Shown: positions 8,063 through 17,074, numbered from the stretch's first letter. The stretch: 64,000 bases of DNA from Mycobacteriaceae bacterium (GCA_019749805.1 JAIEPH010000033.1:82140-146139); one strand, 5' to 3'. The notes: generated from the sequence alone by a model not told the origin. Translations and numbers: made by a program.

Positions 8063-9253
8063 ATGCCAAACAAAGTTTTCGTCGTCGGCGTCGGAATGAC
8101 GAAGTTCGAAAAGCCAGGTCGCCGCGAAGGCTGGGACTATCCGGACATGGCCCGCGAGTCCGGCACCAAGGCGCTCGAGGACGCCGGCATCGACTTCACC
8201 GAGGTGCAGCAAGGCTTCGTCGGCTACTGCTCGGGCGACTCGACGTCGGGCAACCGGGCGCTCTACGAACTCGGCATGACGGGCATCCCGATCGTCAACG
8301 TGAACAACAACTGTTCGACGGGTTCGACCGCGTTGTTCCTTGCCGCGCAGACGATTCGCGGTGGTCTCGCCGACTGCACGATCGCGCTGGGCTTCGAGAA
8401 GATGCAGCCCGGTTCGTTGCAGGGCGGCGCCGAGGATCGCGAGTCACCGCTCGGCCGTCACATCAAGGCGCTGGCCGAGATCGACGAGTTCGCGTTCCCG
8501 GTCGCGCCGTGGATGTTCGCCGCCGCGGGCCGTGAGCACATGCGCCAATACGGCACCACCGCAGAGCATTTCGCAAAGATCGGCTACAAGAACCACAAGC
8601 ACTCGGTCAACAATCCGTATGCGCAGTTCCAGGAGGAATACACCCTCGACGACATCCTGGCCGCGAAGATGATCTCCGATCCGGTGACCAAGCTGCAGTG
8701 CTCGCCGACCTCCGACGGCTCGGGTGCGGCGATCCTCGCCAGCGAGGCGTTCGTCGACAAGCACGGGCTGGCTTCGCAAGCCGTGGAGATCGTCGGCCAG
8801 GCCATGACCACCGACTTCGACTCCACATTCGATGGCAGCGCCCGCAACGTCATCGGCTACGACATGAATGTGCAAGCCGCACGGCAGGTTTACGACCAGT
8901 CCGGCCTCGGCGCCGAAGACTTCCAGGTGATCGAGCTGCACGACTGCTTCTCGGCCAACGAGCTGCTGTTGTATGAGGCGCTGGGACTGTGCGGCGAGGG
9001 TGAGGCGCCCAAGCTGATCGACAACAACGACACCACCTACGGCGGGCGCTGGGTCGTCAACCCGTCGGGCGGCCTGATCTCCAAGGGGCATCCGCTCGGT
9101 GCCACGGGTCTGGCGCAGTGCGCCGAGCTCACCTGGCAGCTACGCGGTACCGCCGACAAGCGGCAGGTGGACAACGTCACCGCCGCTCTGCAACACAACA
9201 TCGGCCTGGGCGGCGCAGCCGTTGTGACCGCATACCAGCGCGCCGAGCGCTGA
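8063..9253 (+). CDS. ltp1: Lipid-transfer protein / thiolase-fold Ltp1
   Basis: The 396-residue protein closely matches my memory of mycobacterial Ltp1 (Rv2790c). It has the thiolase-fold nucleophile in '[10 protein letters not shown]' (Cys84), the 'HDCFSANE' segment, and the C-terminal '[17 protein letters not shown]' loop. These SCP-x type thiolases act on CoA esters of sterols or long-chain acids; the precise substrate is not certain. No clear Shine-Dalgarno precedes the ATG at 8063. The stop TGA overlaps the ATG of the next small secreted-protein gene, so the two are coupled. Confidence 0.92.
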   Translation: MPNKVFVVGVGMTKFEKPGRREGWDYPDMARESGTKALEDAGIDFTEVQQGFVGYCSGDSTSGNRALYELGMTGIPIVNVNNNCSTGSTALFLAAQTIRGGLADCTIALGFEKMQPGSLQGGAEDRESPLGRHIKALAEIDEFAFPVAPWMFAAAGREHMRQYGTTAEHFAKIGYKNHKHSVNNPYAQFQEEYTLDDILAAKMISDPVTKLQCSPTSDGSGAAILASEAFVDKHGLASQAVEIVGQAMTTDFDSTFDGSARNVIGYDMNVQAARQVYDQSGLGAEDFQVIELHDCFSANELLLYEALGLCGEGEAPKLIDNNDTTYGGRWVVNPSGGLISKGHPLGATGLAQCAELTWQLRGTADKRQVDNVTAALQHNIGLGGAAVVTAYQRAER

Positions 9254-9576
9254 TGAGAGATACTTGGCGGGTGCGGACAACATCGATCCTCGCCGCCGGT
9301 GCCCTTGCTGTGTGCGCGCTGGCGTCAGCCGGCATCGCGTCGGCCGACGAGGGAAAATCAGCGCAGGAGACCATCCAGGATCTGCAGGACAAGGGCTACA
9401 ACGTGACGATCGACAAGATCGGTACGGCCCCGCTGTCGGATTGTGTGGTCACGAGCGTTCGCAATCCTCAGCAGTTCACCCAGTTGGTGCCGCTCCTTGG
9501 GGGCAACACCGACGGCGTGCTGTTCCCGCAGGTGATCAGCCAGCCGATCTCGGTGTCGCTGGACTGCTCGCGCTGA
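9253..9576 (+). CDS. Small secreted protein with two cysteines
   Basis: The ATG at 9253 overlaps the stop of ltp1 (ATGA-type overlap), giving 107 residues. A signal peptide ends near 'AGIASADE'. The mature part begins 'KSAQETIQDLQDKGYNV' and carries 'PLSDCVVTSVRN' and a terminal 'LDCSR', so one disulfide is likely. It is a clear paralogue of the next, convergent gene. Function is unknown; the same short exported family occurs widely in mycobacteria. Confidence 0.85.
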   Translation: MRDTWRVRTTSILAAGALAVCALASAGIASADEGKSAQETIQDLQDKGYNVTIDKIGTAPLSDCVVTSVRNPQQFTQLVPLLGGNTDGVLFPQVISQPISVSLDCSR

Positions 9577-9583
9577 TAGACGA

Positions 9584-9628
9584 TTTCGGTGCGCGAACAT
9601 TCGCTCAGCGAACGTTCGCGCACCGAAA
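9584..9628. terminator. Long bidirectional hairpin between convergent paralogues
   Basis: Arms 9584-9604 (beginning TTTCGGTGCGCG) and 9608-9628 are 21 bases each with one mismatch and a three-base loop. The hairpin sits between the ends of two convergent genes and ends in AAA on one side and TTT on the other, so it should terminate both transcripts. Confidence 0.8.
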
Positions 9629-9634
9629 CCACTG

Positions 9635-9931
9635 TCAGCGCCGCGAGCAATCGGCGGTGACGGTGATGTTGCGTTCGGCGACCACCTCGATCAGGTCATC
9701 GCCCCGGCGCACCAATTCGGTTCGATTCCTTGCATTTCGGATGTCGGTCACGACGCACTGGCTGAGCGGTGCGCTGCCGATCCGGTTGATCTTGACGTCG
9801 AATCCCTGCGCCTCGAGATTCGCAATCGTGAGCTGAGCCGACTCCTGAGCCGACGAGATGGCTGCGGGCGCGAGGATGATTCCGCACGCCGCCGCGGCAA
9901 TTCCGGTCATTATCAATAGTGTTGAGCGCAT
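9635..9931 (-). CDS. Small secreted protein, paralogue of the convergent gene
   Basis: I place the start at the ATG at 9931, preceded by AAGGGAG, rather than the track start at 10009; this gives 98 residues. The signal peptide 'MRSTLLIMTGIAAAACG...ISSAQE' is followed by 'LTIANLEAQGFDVKINRIG' and 'APLSQCVVTDIRN'. These align with the protein at 9253-9576, including both cysteines. The family function is unknown. The two genes face each other across a strong hairpin, so the pair arose by duplication with inversion or by separate insertion. Confidence 0.85.
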   Translation of the reverse strand: MRSTLLIMTGIAAAACGIILAPAAISSAQESAQLTIANLEAQGFDVKINRIGSAPLSQCVVTDIRNARNRTELVRRGDDLIEVVAERNITVTADCSRR

Positions 9932-10039
9932 GTCTGCGTCTCCCTTCGTCGTTGTGTAGGCCCGTTGGCCTTCACGCGATACGACGGGACGCCCCCGAAT
10001 GAGGTTCAAAGCAATCTCGAAAAAGTTTCAGCGACAGAG

Positions 10040-10073
10040 AAAGACCCGGCCGCGGGGATCCGGCCGGGTCTTT
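10040..10073 (-). terminator. Terminator of dctA
   Basis: Perfect 13-base arms AAAGACCCGGCCG (10040-10052) and CGGCCGGGTCTTT (10061-10073) flank an eight-base loop, twelve bases beyond the dctA stop. On the minus strand the hairpin runs into TTTCTCT. Confidence 0.85.
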
Positions 10074-10084
10074 CAGTCAGTCAC

Positions 10085-11458
10085 TCAGGCCGAGACGGGA
10101 ACGCGCTCCTCGCGGGTGGAGTGGTCGTCGTCGACCATCGTCAACTCGTCGAACGGATCCTCGCCACGCAGGACGGAGTTCACCCGATCGCGGTCGATGG
10201 TCTTGGTCCACGAGCCGACGAGGATCGTCGCGACGGCGTTGCCGGAGAAGTTGGTCACCGCGCGCGCCTCGGACATGAACCGGTCGATGCCGACGATCAG
10301 GCCGACGCCGTCGAGCAGGTCGGGACGGTGGCTCTGCAGGCCGCCCGCGAGGGTGGCCAGGCCCGCACCGGTGACACCGGCGGCGCCCTTGGACGCGACG
10401 ATCATGAACACCAGCAGGCCGATCTGTTCGGGCAGCGACAGCGGGTCGCCGAGCGCACCCGCGATGAACAGCGACGCCATCGTCAAGTAGATCGCGGTGC
10501 CGTCCAAATTGAACGAGTAGCCGGTGGGTACGACGACGCCGACGGTGCTGCGGTCGACGCCCAGGTGCTCCATCTTGGCGATGAGGCGCGGCAATGCGGA
10601 TTCCGACGACGAGGTCGACACGATCAGCAGGTATTCACGTGCCAGGTAGCGGACCAGCTTGAAGATCGACACCCCGGAGACGACCCGCAGGATCGTGCCC
10701 AGCACACCGAAGACGAACACCAGGCAGGTCACGTAGAAGCCGAGCATCAGGCCGAGCAGTTGGGTCACCGCTGTCCACCCGGTCTGGCCGACGACGTTGG
10801 CGATCGCGCCGAACGCGCCGATCGGCGCGAGCCACAGGATCATCACGAGGACCTTGAACACCAGCTTCTGCAGGGATTCGATGCCGCGCAAAATCGGCTC
10901 ACCGGTCGTACCCATGGCCTGCAGCGCGAACCCGACGAGCAATGCGACGAACAGCGCCTGCAGAACGCTGCCCGCGGTCAGCGACGAAAACAGCGTCTCC
11001 GGGATGATGCCCTTGACGAAGTCCATGAGACCGCCTGCCTCGTGGGCGGTTTCGGCGAGCTCGGCGCCCTTACCCGAGGCACTTTCGGTGAGATGCATGC
11101 CGGTGCCGGGGTGCAGGAGATTGCCGACCACCAGTCCGATGGCGAGTGCGAAGGTGGACATGACGAGGAAGTAGACGAACGCCAGACCGCCGACCTTGCC
11201 GACGGTCGCGGCCTTGCGCACCGAGCCGATACCCAACACGATCGTGCAGAAGATGACCGGCGCGATCATCATCTTGATGAGGTCGACGAACATGGTCCCC
11301 AAGACGCCGACGCTCTTGCCTACGCCTGGCGCCAGGATGCCGACCGCGACACCGGCGAATACCGCGACGATGACGGCGATGTACAACCAGTGAGTGCGGT
11401 CGCGGCGTGGTTTGTCCGGCGGTTCGGCTGCCGATGATGGACGGTCAAGGATGGCCAC
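10085..11458 (-). CDS. dctA: C4-dicarboxylate/proton symporter DctA
   Basis: The 457-residue membrane protein belongs to the DAACS family: 'FVDLIKMMIAPVIFCTIVLGI', the re-entrant serine-rich segment 'STSSSESALPRLI', and 'PTGYSFNLDGTAIYLTMASLFIA' are hallmarks. It imports succinate, fumarate, malate or related acids with protons or sodium. The track start at 11470 (TTG) lies on the ribosome site itself. The better start is the GTG at 11458, preceded by GGAGGT. The gene is divergent from a hydrolase/kinase/response-regulator operon of the CitA/DcuS type, which is the probable regulator of its expression. Confidence 0.92.
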   Translation of the reverse strand: MAILDRPSSAAEPPDKPRRDRTHWLYIAVIVAVFAGVAVGILAPGVGKSVGVLGTMFVDLIKMMIAPVIFCTIVLGIGSVRKAATVGKVGGLAFVYFLVMSTFALAIGLVVGNLLHPGTGMHLTESASGKGAELAETAHEAGGLMDFVKGIIPETLFSSLTAGSVLQALFVALLVGFALQAMGTTGEPILRGIESLQKLVFKVLVMILWLAPIGAFGAIANVVGQTGWTAVTQLLGLMLGFYVTCLVFVFGVLGTILRVVSGVSIFKLVRYLAREYLLIVSTSSSESALPRLIAKMEHLGVDRSTVGVVVPTGYSFNLDGTAIYLTMASLFIAGALGDPLSLPEQIGLLVFMIVASKGAAGVTGAGLATLAGGLQSHRPDLLDGVGLIVGIDRFMSEARAVTNFSGNAVATILVGSWTKTIDRDRVNSVLRGEDPFDELTMVDDDHSTREERVPVSA

Positions 11459-11524
11459 TGCTACCTCCAAGTCGATGAATGCGATCTGCAGTCAGACTCG
11501 GGGACGACGTGAGCCAGGTCACGC

Positions 11525-11551
11525 TTTAGTTCATTTAGTTCGGTAAGTTCA
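11525..11551. repeat. Three tandem 9-bp repeats in the dctA divergent region
   Basis: TTTAGTTCA, TTTAGTTCG and GTAAGTTCA follow one another without gaps, just upstream of the plus-strand operon and 67 bases upstream of dctA. Spaced at nearly one helical turn, they are a candidate binding site for the response regulator encoded at 14006. Confidence 0.45.
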
Positions 11552-11556
11552 CGAGC

Positions 11557-12447
11557 GTGGCCGACGAAACCGCTGCTCACGTCACGACCGCAGACGGTCG
11601 TCGGCTCTCATATCTCGAAGTCGGCGACCCCGCCGGACCACTCGTCATTCATAACCACGGCGGCCCCAGCAGCCGGCTCGAGGTCCTGATGCTTGCGGAG
11701 TCGGCAACCAAGAGCCGGATCCGGTTGGTGGGTGTCGATCGGCCTGGCCAAGGTCAGTCCAGCCGCCAGAAGACCCGCACCTACTCCGGTTGGGCCGACG
11801 ACTTGGTCACCGTCGCCGACGCGTTGGGATACCGGGAATTCGGCGTGACAGGCTGGTCGGAGGGCGGCCCGTGGGCCCTCGCCGCGGCCGCCTACATCGA
11901 CCCCGGCCGGCTACGGCACGTCAGCAGTATCGCGCCCGGGAGCTATGGTGCATTCGGCGACAACTCAGCGGCGCAATACCTTTCGAAGATCGATGCGCTC
12001 GGCGGCACACTTGCCCTGCGCTTCACGCCCGGCTTCCGGCTGATGTACGCCGCACTCGGCTTGACCGCCAAACGCTTCCCGTCCTCATTCGTCAAACAGG
12101 TCCGCGGCACGGTCAACGACTACGACCAACAGCTCCTCCTCCGTCCCGACGTTGGCAAGGCCTTCGGCGAAACCTGCGCGGAATGCTTCGCGCACGGCTC
12201 TGACGGACTTGTCCGCGACGCCGAACTGCTCTACCGCCATTGGGCTTTCGATGTCGCCGCGATCGAACGGCCCGTTCACATGTGGCAGGGGCTCGACGAC
12301 AAGTTGGTTCCCGATCCCATCAACAGGGCGGTCGCCGATGCGATGCCGGGTTCGGTTTGGCATCCCGTCGACCGCGGCGGGCATTTCATCGCCGTCGGTG
12401 AGGGCGACGCCATCCTCGCTGTTGCGGCAGAGGAACTCGGCGCTTGA
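11557..12447 (+). CDS. Alpha/beta hydrolase
   Basis: The 296-residue protein shows 'HNHGGPSSR' (oxyanion region), 'GVDRPGQGQSS', the nucleophile elbow 'GWSEG' near residue 107, a late Asp in 'WQGLDDKLVP', and the catalytic His in 'DRGGHFIA'. It is an esterase or lipase-like enzyme of unknown substrate. The start is GTG with no obvious ribosome site. Its stop overlaps the TTG start of the sensor kinase, so it belongs to the same operon as the two-component system. Confidence 0.87.
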   Translation: MADETAAHVTTADGRRLSYLEVGDPAGPLVIHNHGGPSSRLEVLMLAESATKSRIRLVGVDRPGQGQSSRQKTRTYSGWADDLVTVADALGYREFGVTGWSEGGPWALAAAAYIDPGRLRHVSSIAPGSYGAFGDNSAAQYLSKIDALGGTLALRFTPGFRLMYAALGLTAKRFPSSFVKQVRGTVNDYDQQLLLRPDVGKAFGETCAECFAHGSDGLVRDAELLYRHWAFDVAAIERPVHMWQGLDDKLVPDPINRAVADAMPGSVWHPVDRGGHFIAVGEGDAILAVAAEELGA

Positions 12448-14009
12448 CCCGCGTGTGGCCCGCCCGAATTGACCGCTCGCGGTCGTGGTCGCTGGCGTCT
12501 CAGGCGATCGCATTGCAGATCATCGTGGTCGCGGTGGTGGTACTCGCAGGGAGCGCGCTGGCGGTGCTCGACGCCCGCAATGACGCGGACGAAGCCGCAC
12601 GCCAGCAGGTCCTCGGTATCGCCACCGCCCTCGCCGACTCCCCGTCGACGGCGGCTGCCATCGAATCCGGAAGGGCCACTGAGATTCTCCAGCCGGTCAC
12701 CGAAGCCGTCCGCGGGCACACCGACATCGCCTTCATCACGATCATGTCGCCGGATCGGATCAGGTTCACCCACACCGACCCGACCCAGATCGGTGGCGAG
12801 TACATCGGCACCATCGAACCCGCGCTGCGCGGCGAAACGCTCAGCGAGGAGTACACCGGCACATTGGGTCCTTCGATTCGCGCCGTCGCACCGGTGCGCA
12901 ACCAATCGGGCGAGATCGTCGGCCTGGTGTCAGCGGGGATCCTACAGACAAGTCTGGCCGATCGATGGCGCTCGACGTGGCCGACCATCGCGGCGGTGAG
13001 CATTGCCGCACTGGCTATTTCGCTGGCGGGCGTCTGGTTCATCCGACAACGGCTGTTGCGGCAGACCCACGGCCTGCGACCTGACGAACTGCGGTTGATG
13101 TACGAGCACCATGACGCGATCCTGCATTCGGTGTCGGAGGGGCTGATCGTCATGGACCGCAGCAGTGTCTTACTGGTCAACGACGAGGCGCGCCGTCTCC
13201 TCGCGCTTCCACCCGGACCTGTCGATCGCACCGAGCTGCCGGAATTTTTGCGGACTTACAACCCGGGAGCCCGCGACGAGGTGCAAGTCACCGACGACCG
13301 CGTCCTCGTCGTGAACCGCTCCCCCGTCGACGACGCGCACACCTCGGAGGTCGTCACGATCCGCGACCGCACCGAATTGCAGGGCGCACTGGGCGAACTC
13401 GGCTCGCTGAAGATACTCACCGACAGCCTCCGGTCCCAAGCGCACGAAGCCGCCAACAAGCTGCACACCATCGTCACGATGGTCGAGATGGGCCGGCCCG
13501 AAGACGCGGTACAGTTCGCCACCGAGGAGCTCGCGCTTTCCCAACAGCTCGTCGACAGATTGTCCAGTGCCGTCGGCGAACCCGCGCTGGTGGCCCTGCT
13601 CCTGGGCAAGGCGGCACAGGCTGACGAGCGCGGTATCGAGCTGACGATCACCGAAGACACTCACTTGCCGTCGAATTCGGACGAAGTACCGTTGACTGGC
13701 CAGGAGATGGTCACCGTCGTCGGCAACCTCATCGACAACGCGATGGATGCCTGCGACCGCGACGATCCGTGGGTCGAAGTCACCGTGCTCATGGCGAATG
13801 ACACGCTCACGCTGCGCGTCGCCGACAGCGGACCGGGGATGGATCCGGCCAACTTCGAAAAGGCCATGCAGCGCGGATATTCCACGAAGGGTGATTCAGA
13901 CCATCAAGGCCTTGGCCTGGCTTTGGTCAGTCAGATCGTCAAGCGCCACAACGGGACGCTGAGTACCGACGTCACCTATGGGTCGGTCGTGACGGTGACG
14001 GTCTCATGA
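12444..14009 (+). CDS. CitA/DcuS-type sensor histidine kinase
   Basis: The 521-residue protein has a membrane helix near residues 20-40, an extracytoplasmic PAS/Cache domain (about 41-170, 'HTDPTQIGGEY'), a second helix near 178-200 and a cytoplasmic PAS. The DHp motif is 'LRSQAHEAANKLHTI' with His334, the form used by the CitA/DcuS family, and the ATPase has 'NLIDNAMDAC' and 'DSGPGMD'. Such kinases sense citrate or C4-dicarboxylates outside the cell. The TTG start overlaps the stop of the upstream hydrolase, and the next gene overlaps its own stop. Proximity to dctA suggests dicarboxylate sensing. Confidence 0.92.
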   Translation: MTRVWPARIDRSRSWSLASQAIALQIIVVAVVVLAGSALAVLDARNDADEAARQQVLGIATALADSPSTAAAIESGRATEILQPVTEAVRGHTDIAFITIMSPDRIRFTHTDPTQIGGEYIGTIEPALRGETLSEEYTGTLGPSIRAVAPVRNQSGEIVGLVSAGILQTSLADRWRSTWPTIAAVSIAALAISLAGVWFIRQRLLRQTHGLRPDELRLMYEHHDAILHSVSEGLIVMDRSSVLLVNDEARRLLALPPGPVDRTELPEFLRTYNPGARDEVQVTDDRVLVVNRSPVDDAHTSEVVTIRDRTELQGALGELGSLKILTDSLRSQAHEAANKLHTIVTMVEMGRPEDAVQFATEELALSQQLVDRLSSAVGEPALVALLLGKAAQADERGIELTITEDTHLPSNSDEVPLTGQEMVTVVGNLIDNAMDACDRDDPWVEVTVLMANDTLTLRVADSGPGMDPANFEKAMQRGYSTKGDSDHQGLGLALVSQIVKRHNGTLSTDVTYGSVVTVTVS

Positions 14010-14692
14010 TCAGCGTGCTGATCGTCGAGGACGAACCGCTGATCGCCGAGGCCCACCAGACGTACCTCGGGCGACTGGAGGGGTTCTCGGTGGCCGGTGT
14101 CGCGCACACCGCCCGCGATGCGATGCGCATGGCGTCGGAGGCGTCGGCCGCCGACTCACCGATCGACCTGGTGTTGTTGGACCTCGGCCTGCCCGACGCC
14201 AGCGGGATCGCCCTGGCATCGGGATTGTCCGGGCTGCGGCCGGTCCCCGACATCATTGCGATCACCTCGGAGCGCGACCTGGAGATGGTTCGCGCGGCGG
14301 TCGGCCAGGGCGCTCTGGCGTACCTGTTGAAGCCGTTCACATTCGCAGCGTTTCGCGACCGGCTGGATCGCTACCGTCGCTATCGCGAGGCACTGCCCGC
14401 CGGCACCGATGCCGCCAGCCAGGCGGAGGTCGACCGAGCGCTCGCCGAACTGCGGGTGAGCGATCGAGCTGTGTCACCAAAAGGCGCCGCACCTGGAACC
14501 AACGACGACATAGCCCGTGCCGTAAGGGATTCCGCCGACGGCATCACCGCCGACGCAGTGGCCAAGCAGATCGGTGTGTCGCGGGTGACCGCGTGGCGGT
14601 ACCTCGAAAGGCTGGCGGATGAGGGCACCCTCACCCGGCAGACCGATTACGGCAAGGCCGGCCGCCCCAAGACCCGATACCAGTGGCGCTAG
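14006..14692 (+). CDS. CitB/DcuR-type response regulator
   Basis: The receiver domain covers residues 1-120, with acidic 'VEDEP', phospho-acceptor D59 in 'LVLLDLGLPD' and K in 'LLKPF'. The C-terminal winged helix ('ITADAVAKQIGVSRVTAWRYLERLADEG') is the type found in CitB/DcuR regulators rather than OmpR or NarL. It overlaps the kinase stop by four bases (ATGA). It most likely controls the divergent dctA gene and its own operon. Confidence 0.92.
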   Translation: MISVLIVEDEPLIAEAHQTYLGRLEGFSVAGVAHTARDAMRMASEASAADSPIDLVLLDLGLPDASGIALASGLSGLRPVPDIIAITSERDLEMVRAAVGQGALAYLLKPFTFAAFRDRLDRYRRYREALPAGTDAASQAEVDRALAELRVSDRAVSPKGAAPGTNDDIARAVRDSADGITADAVAKQIGVSRVTAWRYLERLADEGTLTRQTDYGKAGRPKTRYQWR

Positions 14693-14723
14693 CCCCCGGC
14701 TTCGCGTGGGCTCAGCCCGGATG

Positions 14724-15782
14724 TCAGGCGGTGACAGGCTGCAAATCGACAGCCCGCGGCACGTAGATGGGATCGGTCGCCACGAACTGTGAGTACAGCA
14801 GCGGCTTGGCCGCCTCGACGGACAACCCGGTCACTGCGCCCGCATAGTCGGCCACGTAAAGCCGGCCCGCGTCGGAATCGACGGCGACACAAGATGGCCG
14901 AGCATCGAGCTTCACCTTGTTGACGATCTTCAGCGTGAGGGTGCACAGCACCGTGACGTTGTCGTAGTCGACGATGTAGGCCCGGGTCTTGTCCGCGCTG
15001 ACGGTCATCTGCGTCGGAGCACCGATGCCCAGTTCGGCGGTGCCGGTGATGCGGCCATCGGTCAGGTCGACCACCTTGACCGTGCCGCCGCTGATGCGGT
15101 CGGAGGTCAGGACATATGCCACACGGTCGGCGATGGCGATGTCGCGGATCGGTGAACCGATCGACACCGTGCGCTGAACCCGCGCGGTTTCGGCATCCAC
15201 GACGACAAGCGCGCTGCCGCGATCATCGGTGGTGGCGACGTACAGGCGTTTACCGTCCGGATCGACCTGAAGAGCGTCGATGCCGACACCGGCGCCGGTC
15301 GCGATGTCGATGGTGCTGACTCGCTCGGCCGTCGTGTCGACGACCACAACGTCCGCGGCGCCGTCACCGGTCCGGGCCGCGTACACGCGCTTGCCGTCCG
15401 GGCTGGCGGCCAGCGCCGTGACGCTGAAGGCCAGCGAATACGTGGCGACCACGGTTCGCGTGACGGTGTCGACCACCGTGACGGCGTCGCAGCTCGACGA
15501 CGAGGTGCTGACGTAGGCCCGACCGTCGGCGACGACGACCGCAAATGGCTCACCCGGGACCTCGACGACGCCCGCCACGGCCAGGGAGCCCGCCCGCAGC
15601 AGCGACACGGTGTCGTCAGCGTGGTGGGTGACCACGATGGTGCCGTCGTCCGTAGCGGCGATGTCGGCGATGGCGCCACGCTGGACGTCGACCGAACCCA
15701 CCTGGGTGACGTCCGCGCTCAGGTGCGTCCCGTCGGTCACATCTGCCACAGGAGCAGACTTCGGCATCAAAAAGTTAGCCAT
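14724..15782 (-). CDS. YVTN/YncE-type beta-propeller protein
   Basis: The protein is built of repeated four-strand blades with 'VVDT...VSTIDIATG', 'DPDGKRLYVAT' and 'SPDGKRVYAA' signatures, about seven blades in 352 residues. The start ATG at 15782 has a strong GGAGGT at 15793-15798; the track start at 15830 lies upstream of it. No signal peptide is seen, which is unusual for this mostly exported group. Propellers of this kind bind partners or ligands, and no enzymatic motif is visible. The gene stands alone next to an AT-rich gap. Confidence 0.82.
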   Translation of the reverse strand: MANFLMPKSAPVADVTDGTHLSADVTQVGSVDVQRGAIADIAATDDGTIVVTHHADDTVSLLRAGSLAVAGVVEVPGEPFAVVVADGRAYVSTSSSSCDAVTVVDTVTRTVVATYSLAFSVTALAASPDGKRVYAARTGDGAADVVVVDTTAERVSTIDIATGAGVGIDALQVDPDGKRLYVATTDDRGSALVVVDAETARVQRTVSIGSPIRDIAIADRVAYVLTSDRISGGTVKVVDLTDGRITGTAELGIGAPTQMTVSADKTRAYIVDYDNVTVLCTLTLKIVNKVKLDARPSCVAVDSDAGRLYVADYAGAVTGLSVEAAKPLLYSQFVATDPIYVPRAVDLQPVTA

Positions 15783-16232
15783 ATTTATCGGTACCTCCGC
15801 CGGTTTGACGAGCACCGGCTGTCGTTTCACGTCTACATGCGCCCACTGGGGCGCGATCTGTGTTGAGTCTAGCGACGAAAATCAATGCTCCAGAGCGGCG
15901 CAAACGGCGATTGGCGACAATGCCCGGCAACCTCTCAGACGCCGCTTAGAAAACTATTCGTTATGCATTCGTTCTATCTAGTGAGCGAATACATTTACAA
16001 TCATGGGCAGCACATACGCCATTCTGGCAAACCTCCATCAACTAATCCAAACAGTTTGCAGGGGTAACGAATTCTTAGTTTTCGAAAGGAAATTGAGCGG
16101 TAAATCACAGCCCGACACGGCAGCAAACTCACCCGAGATCGGGTTAACGGCCTCACTTACTCTGAACGGACACTCTGTCGCAGTTCCGGAAAGCTCCGAA
16201 ACTCCCCCGCAGTGTTCGCTGGACCCGCCCTA
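15783..16232. other. AT-rich intergenic region
   Basis: About 450 bases separate the beta-propeller gene from the RsbW-like gene. The part from roughly 15940 to 16120 is clearly poorer in GC than the surroundings, with runs such as 'gaatacatttacaatcatg'. An 81-codon frame at 16003-16248 looks accidental. I see no RNA gene; the region holds the promoter of the minus-strand propeller gene. Confidence 0.6.
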
Positions 16233-16694
16233 TCAAGCCTGCGCGTAGACCTGCGCAGCGACGCCTGCGGCGCAATCGCCGAACTGCATCTGCACGTGGG
16301 TGCCGTCCGGCCTCGGGGAAATCGTGGTGTGGTCGGACAGGGCGCGCATCAACGGGATGCCGCGCCCCCTGGTGTTTGGCTGGCTTTCGGGATCCACGTG
16401 CCGCCAGGTCCCGCGGTCTGAGACGTCCACAACCAATGTGCCCCGGGCGCCGTCGTAACGGACGTGCAGAGTCATCGTGCCCTGCTGTCCTCGATAGGCG
16501 AATTCGGCCGCGTTGGTCAACGCCTCGTTCGCCGCAAGCAAGACATCGTTGAGCCGGTCGATGTCTAGCGTGAGATGAGTCCGCAGCCACTGCGACAACT
16601 CGCGCCGCATCCTGGCCACGGTGAGCGCATCGGCGTTGTCGACGCGGACGAACTCAGCGTCCGCAGCGCTCGTAGCAAAAGTCTGATCGTTCAT
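16233..16694 (-). CDS. RsbW-like anti-sigma factor / Ser kinase
   Basis: The 153-residue protein is a GHKL ATPase of the RsbW/SpoIIAB type: N-box 'NEALTNAAEFAY', G1 'DVSDRGTW', and G2 'TRGRGIPLMRALSD'. These proteins bind a sigma factor or phosphorylate an STAS antagonist. I use the ATG at 16694; the track start is a TTG nine bases upstream. The STAS gene lies 32 bases upstream on the same strand, making a partner-switch pair. No sigma factor gene is nearby, so the target is elsewhere. Confidence 0.88.
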   Translation of the reverse strand: MNDQTFATSAADAEFVRVDNADALTVARMRRELSQWLRTHLTLDIDRLNDVLLAANEALTNAAEFAYRGQQGTMTLHVRYDGARGTLVVDVSDRGTWRHVDPESQPNTRGRGIPLMRALSDHTTISPRPDGTHVQMQFGDCAAGVAAQVYAQA

Positions 16695-16726
16695 CGTGCC
16701 CAACGGTTACCCCGCTGGACGCTCAG

Positions 16727-17074
16727 TCATTCAGTGAGGTTCTCCACAGCATCGTCCAGCGAGGAGAACAGATCGATCAGGTCGGCGATGCCGGTGATCT
16801 TCAGCGGCCGGCTCGTCGCTGACCCGTCGGCGACCACGGCGAACCGCGTTTCCGTCCCGCCGGTCTGGTTATGCGCCTCCATCAGCACTTGCATGCCGGC
16901 CGAGCCGAGGAAGTCCACGTTGGTGAGGTCGACGATCAATCCGGCGGGGTTCTGCGCCAGCGCGGACTGGACAGCGTCCCTCAGCTGGGGTGCCGTGAGC
17001 ATGTCGAGTTCTCCCGAGGCGGCGACAATCGCCACCCGGTCGACCCACTTCTCAGTGCAAAGCTGCTCTTCCAA
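16727..17074 (-). CDS. STAS-domain anti-sigma factor antagonist
   Basis: The 115-residue protein has the STAS core 'VAIVAASGELDMLTAPQLRDAV' and 'LIVDLTNVDFLGSAGMQVL'; the serine in 'LGSAG' is the normal phosphorylation site. It should release the anti-sigma factor when unphosphorylated. The start is TTG with GAGGTG upstream. It precedes the RsbW-like gene in one operon. Confidence 0.9.
   Translation of the reverse strand: MEEQLCTEKWVDRVAIVAASGELDMLTAPQLRDAVQSALAQNPAGLIVDLTNVDFLGSAGMQVLMEAHNQTGGTETRFAVVADGSATSRPLKITGIADLIDLFSSLDDAVENLTE

Noticed and set aside
9965-11437. 490-residue plus-strand frame opposite dctA
   Set aside because: Low-complexity H/D/Q/R composition opposite a clear transporter gene; no motif.
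16003-16248. 81-codon plus-strand frame in the AT-rich gap
   Set aside because: No ribosome site, no protein-like pattern after residue 40, and its end overlaps the RsbW-like gene. It is most likely chance in a GC-poor stretch.
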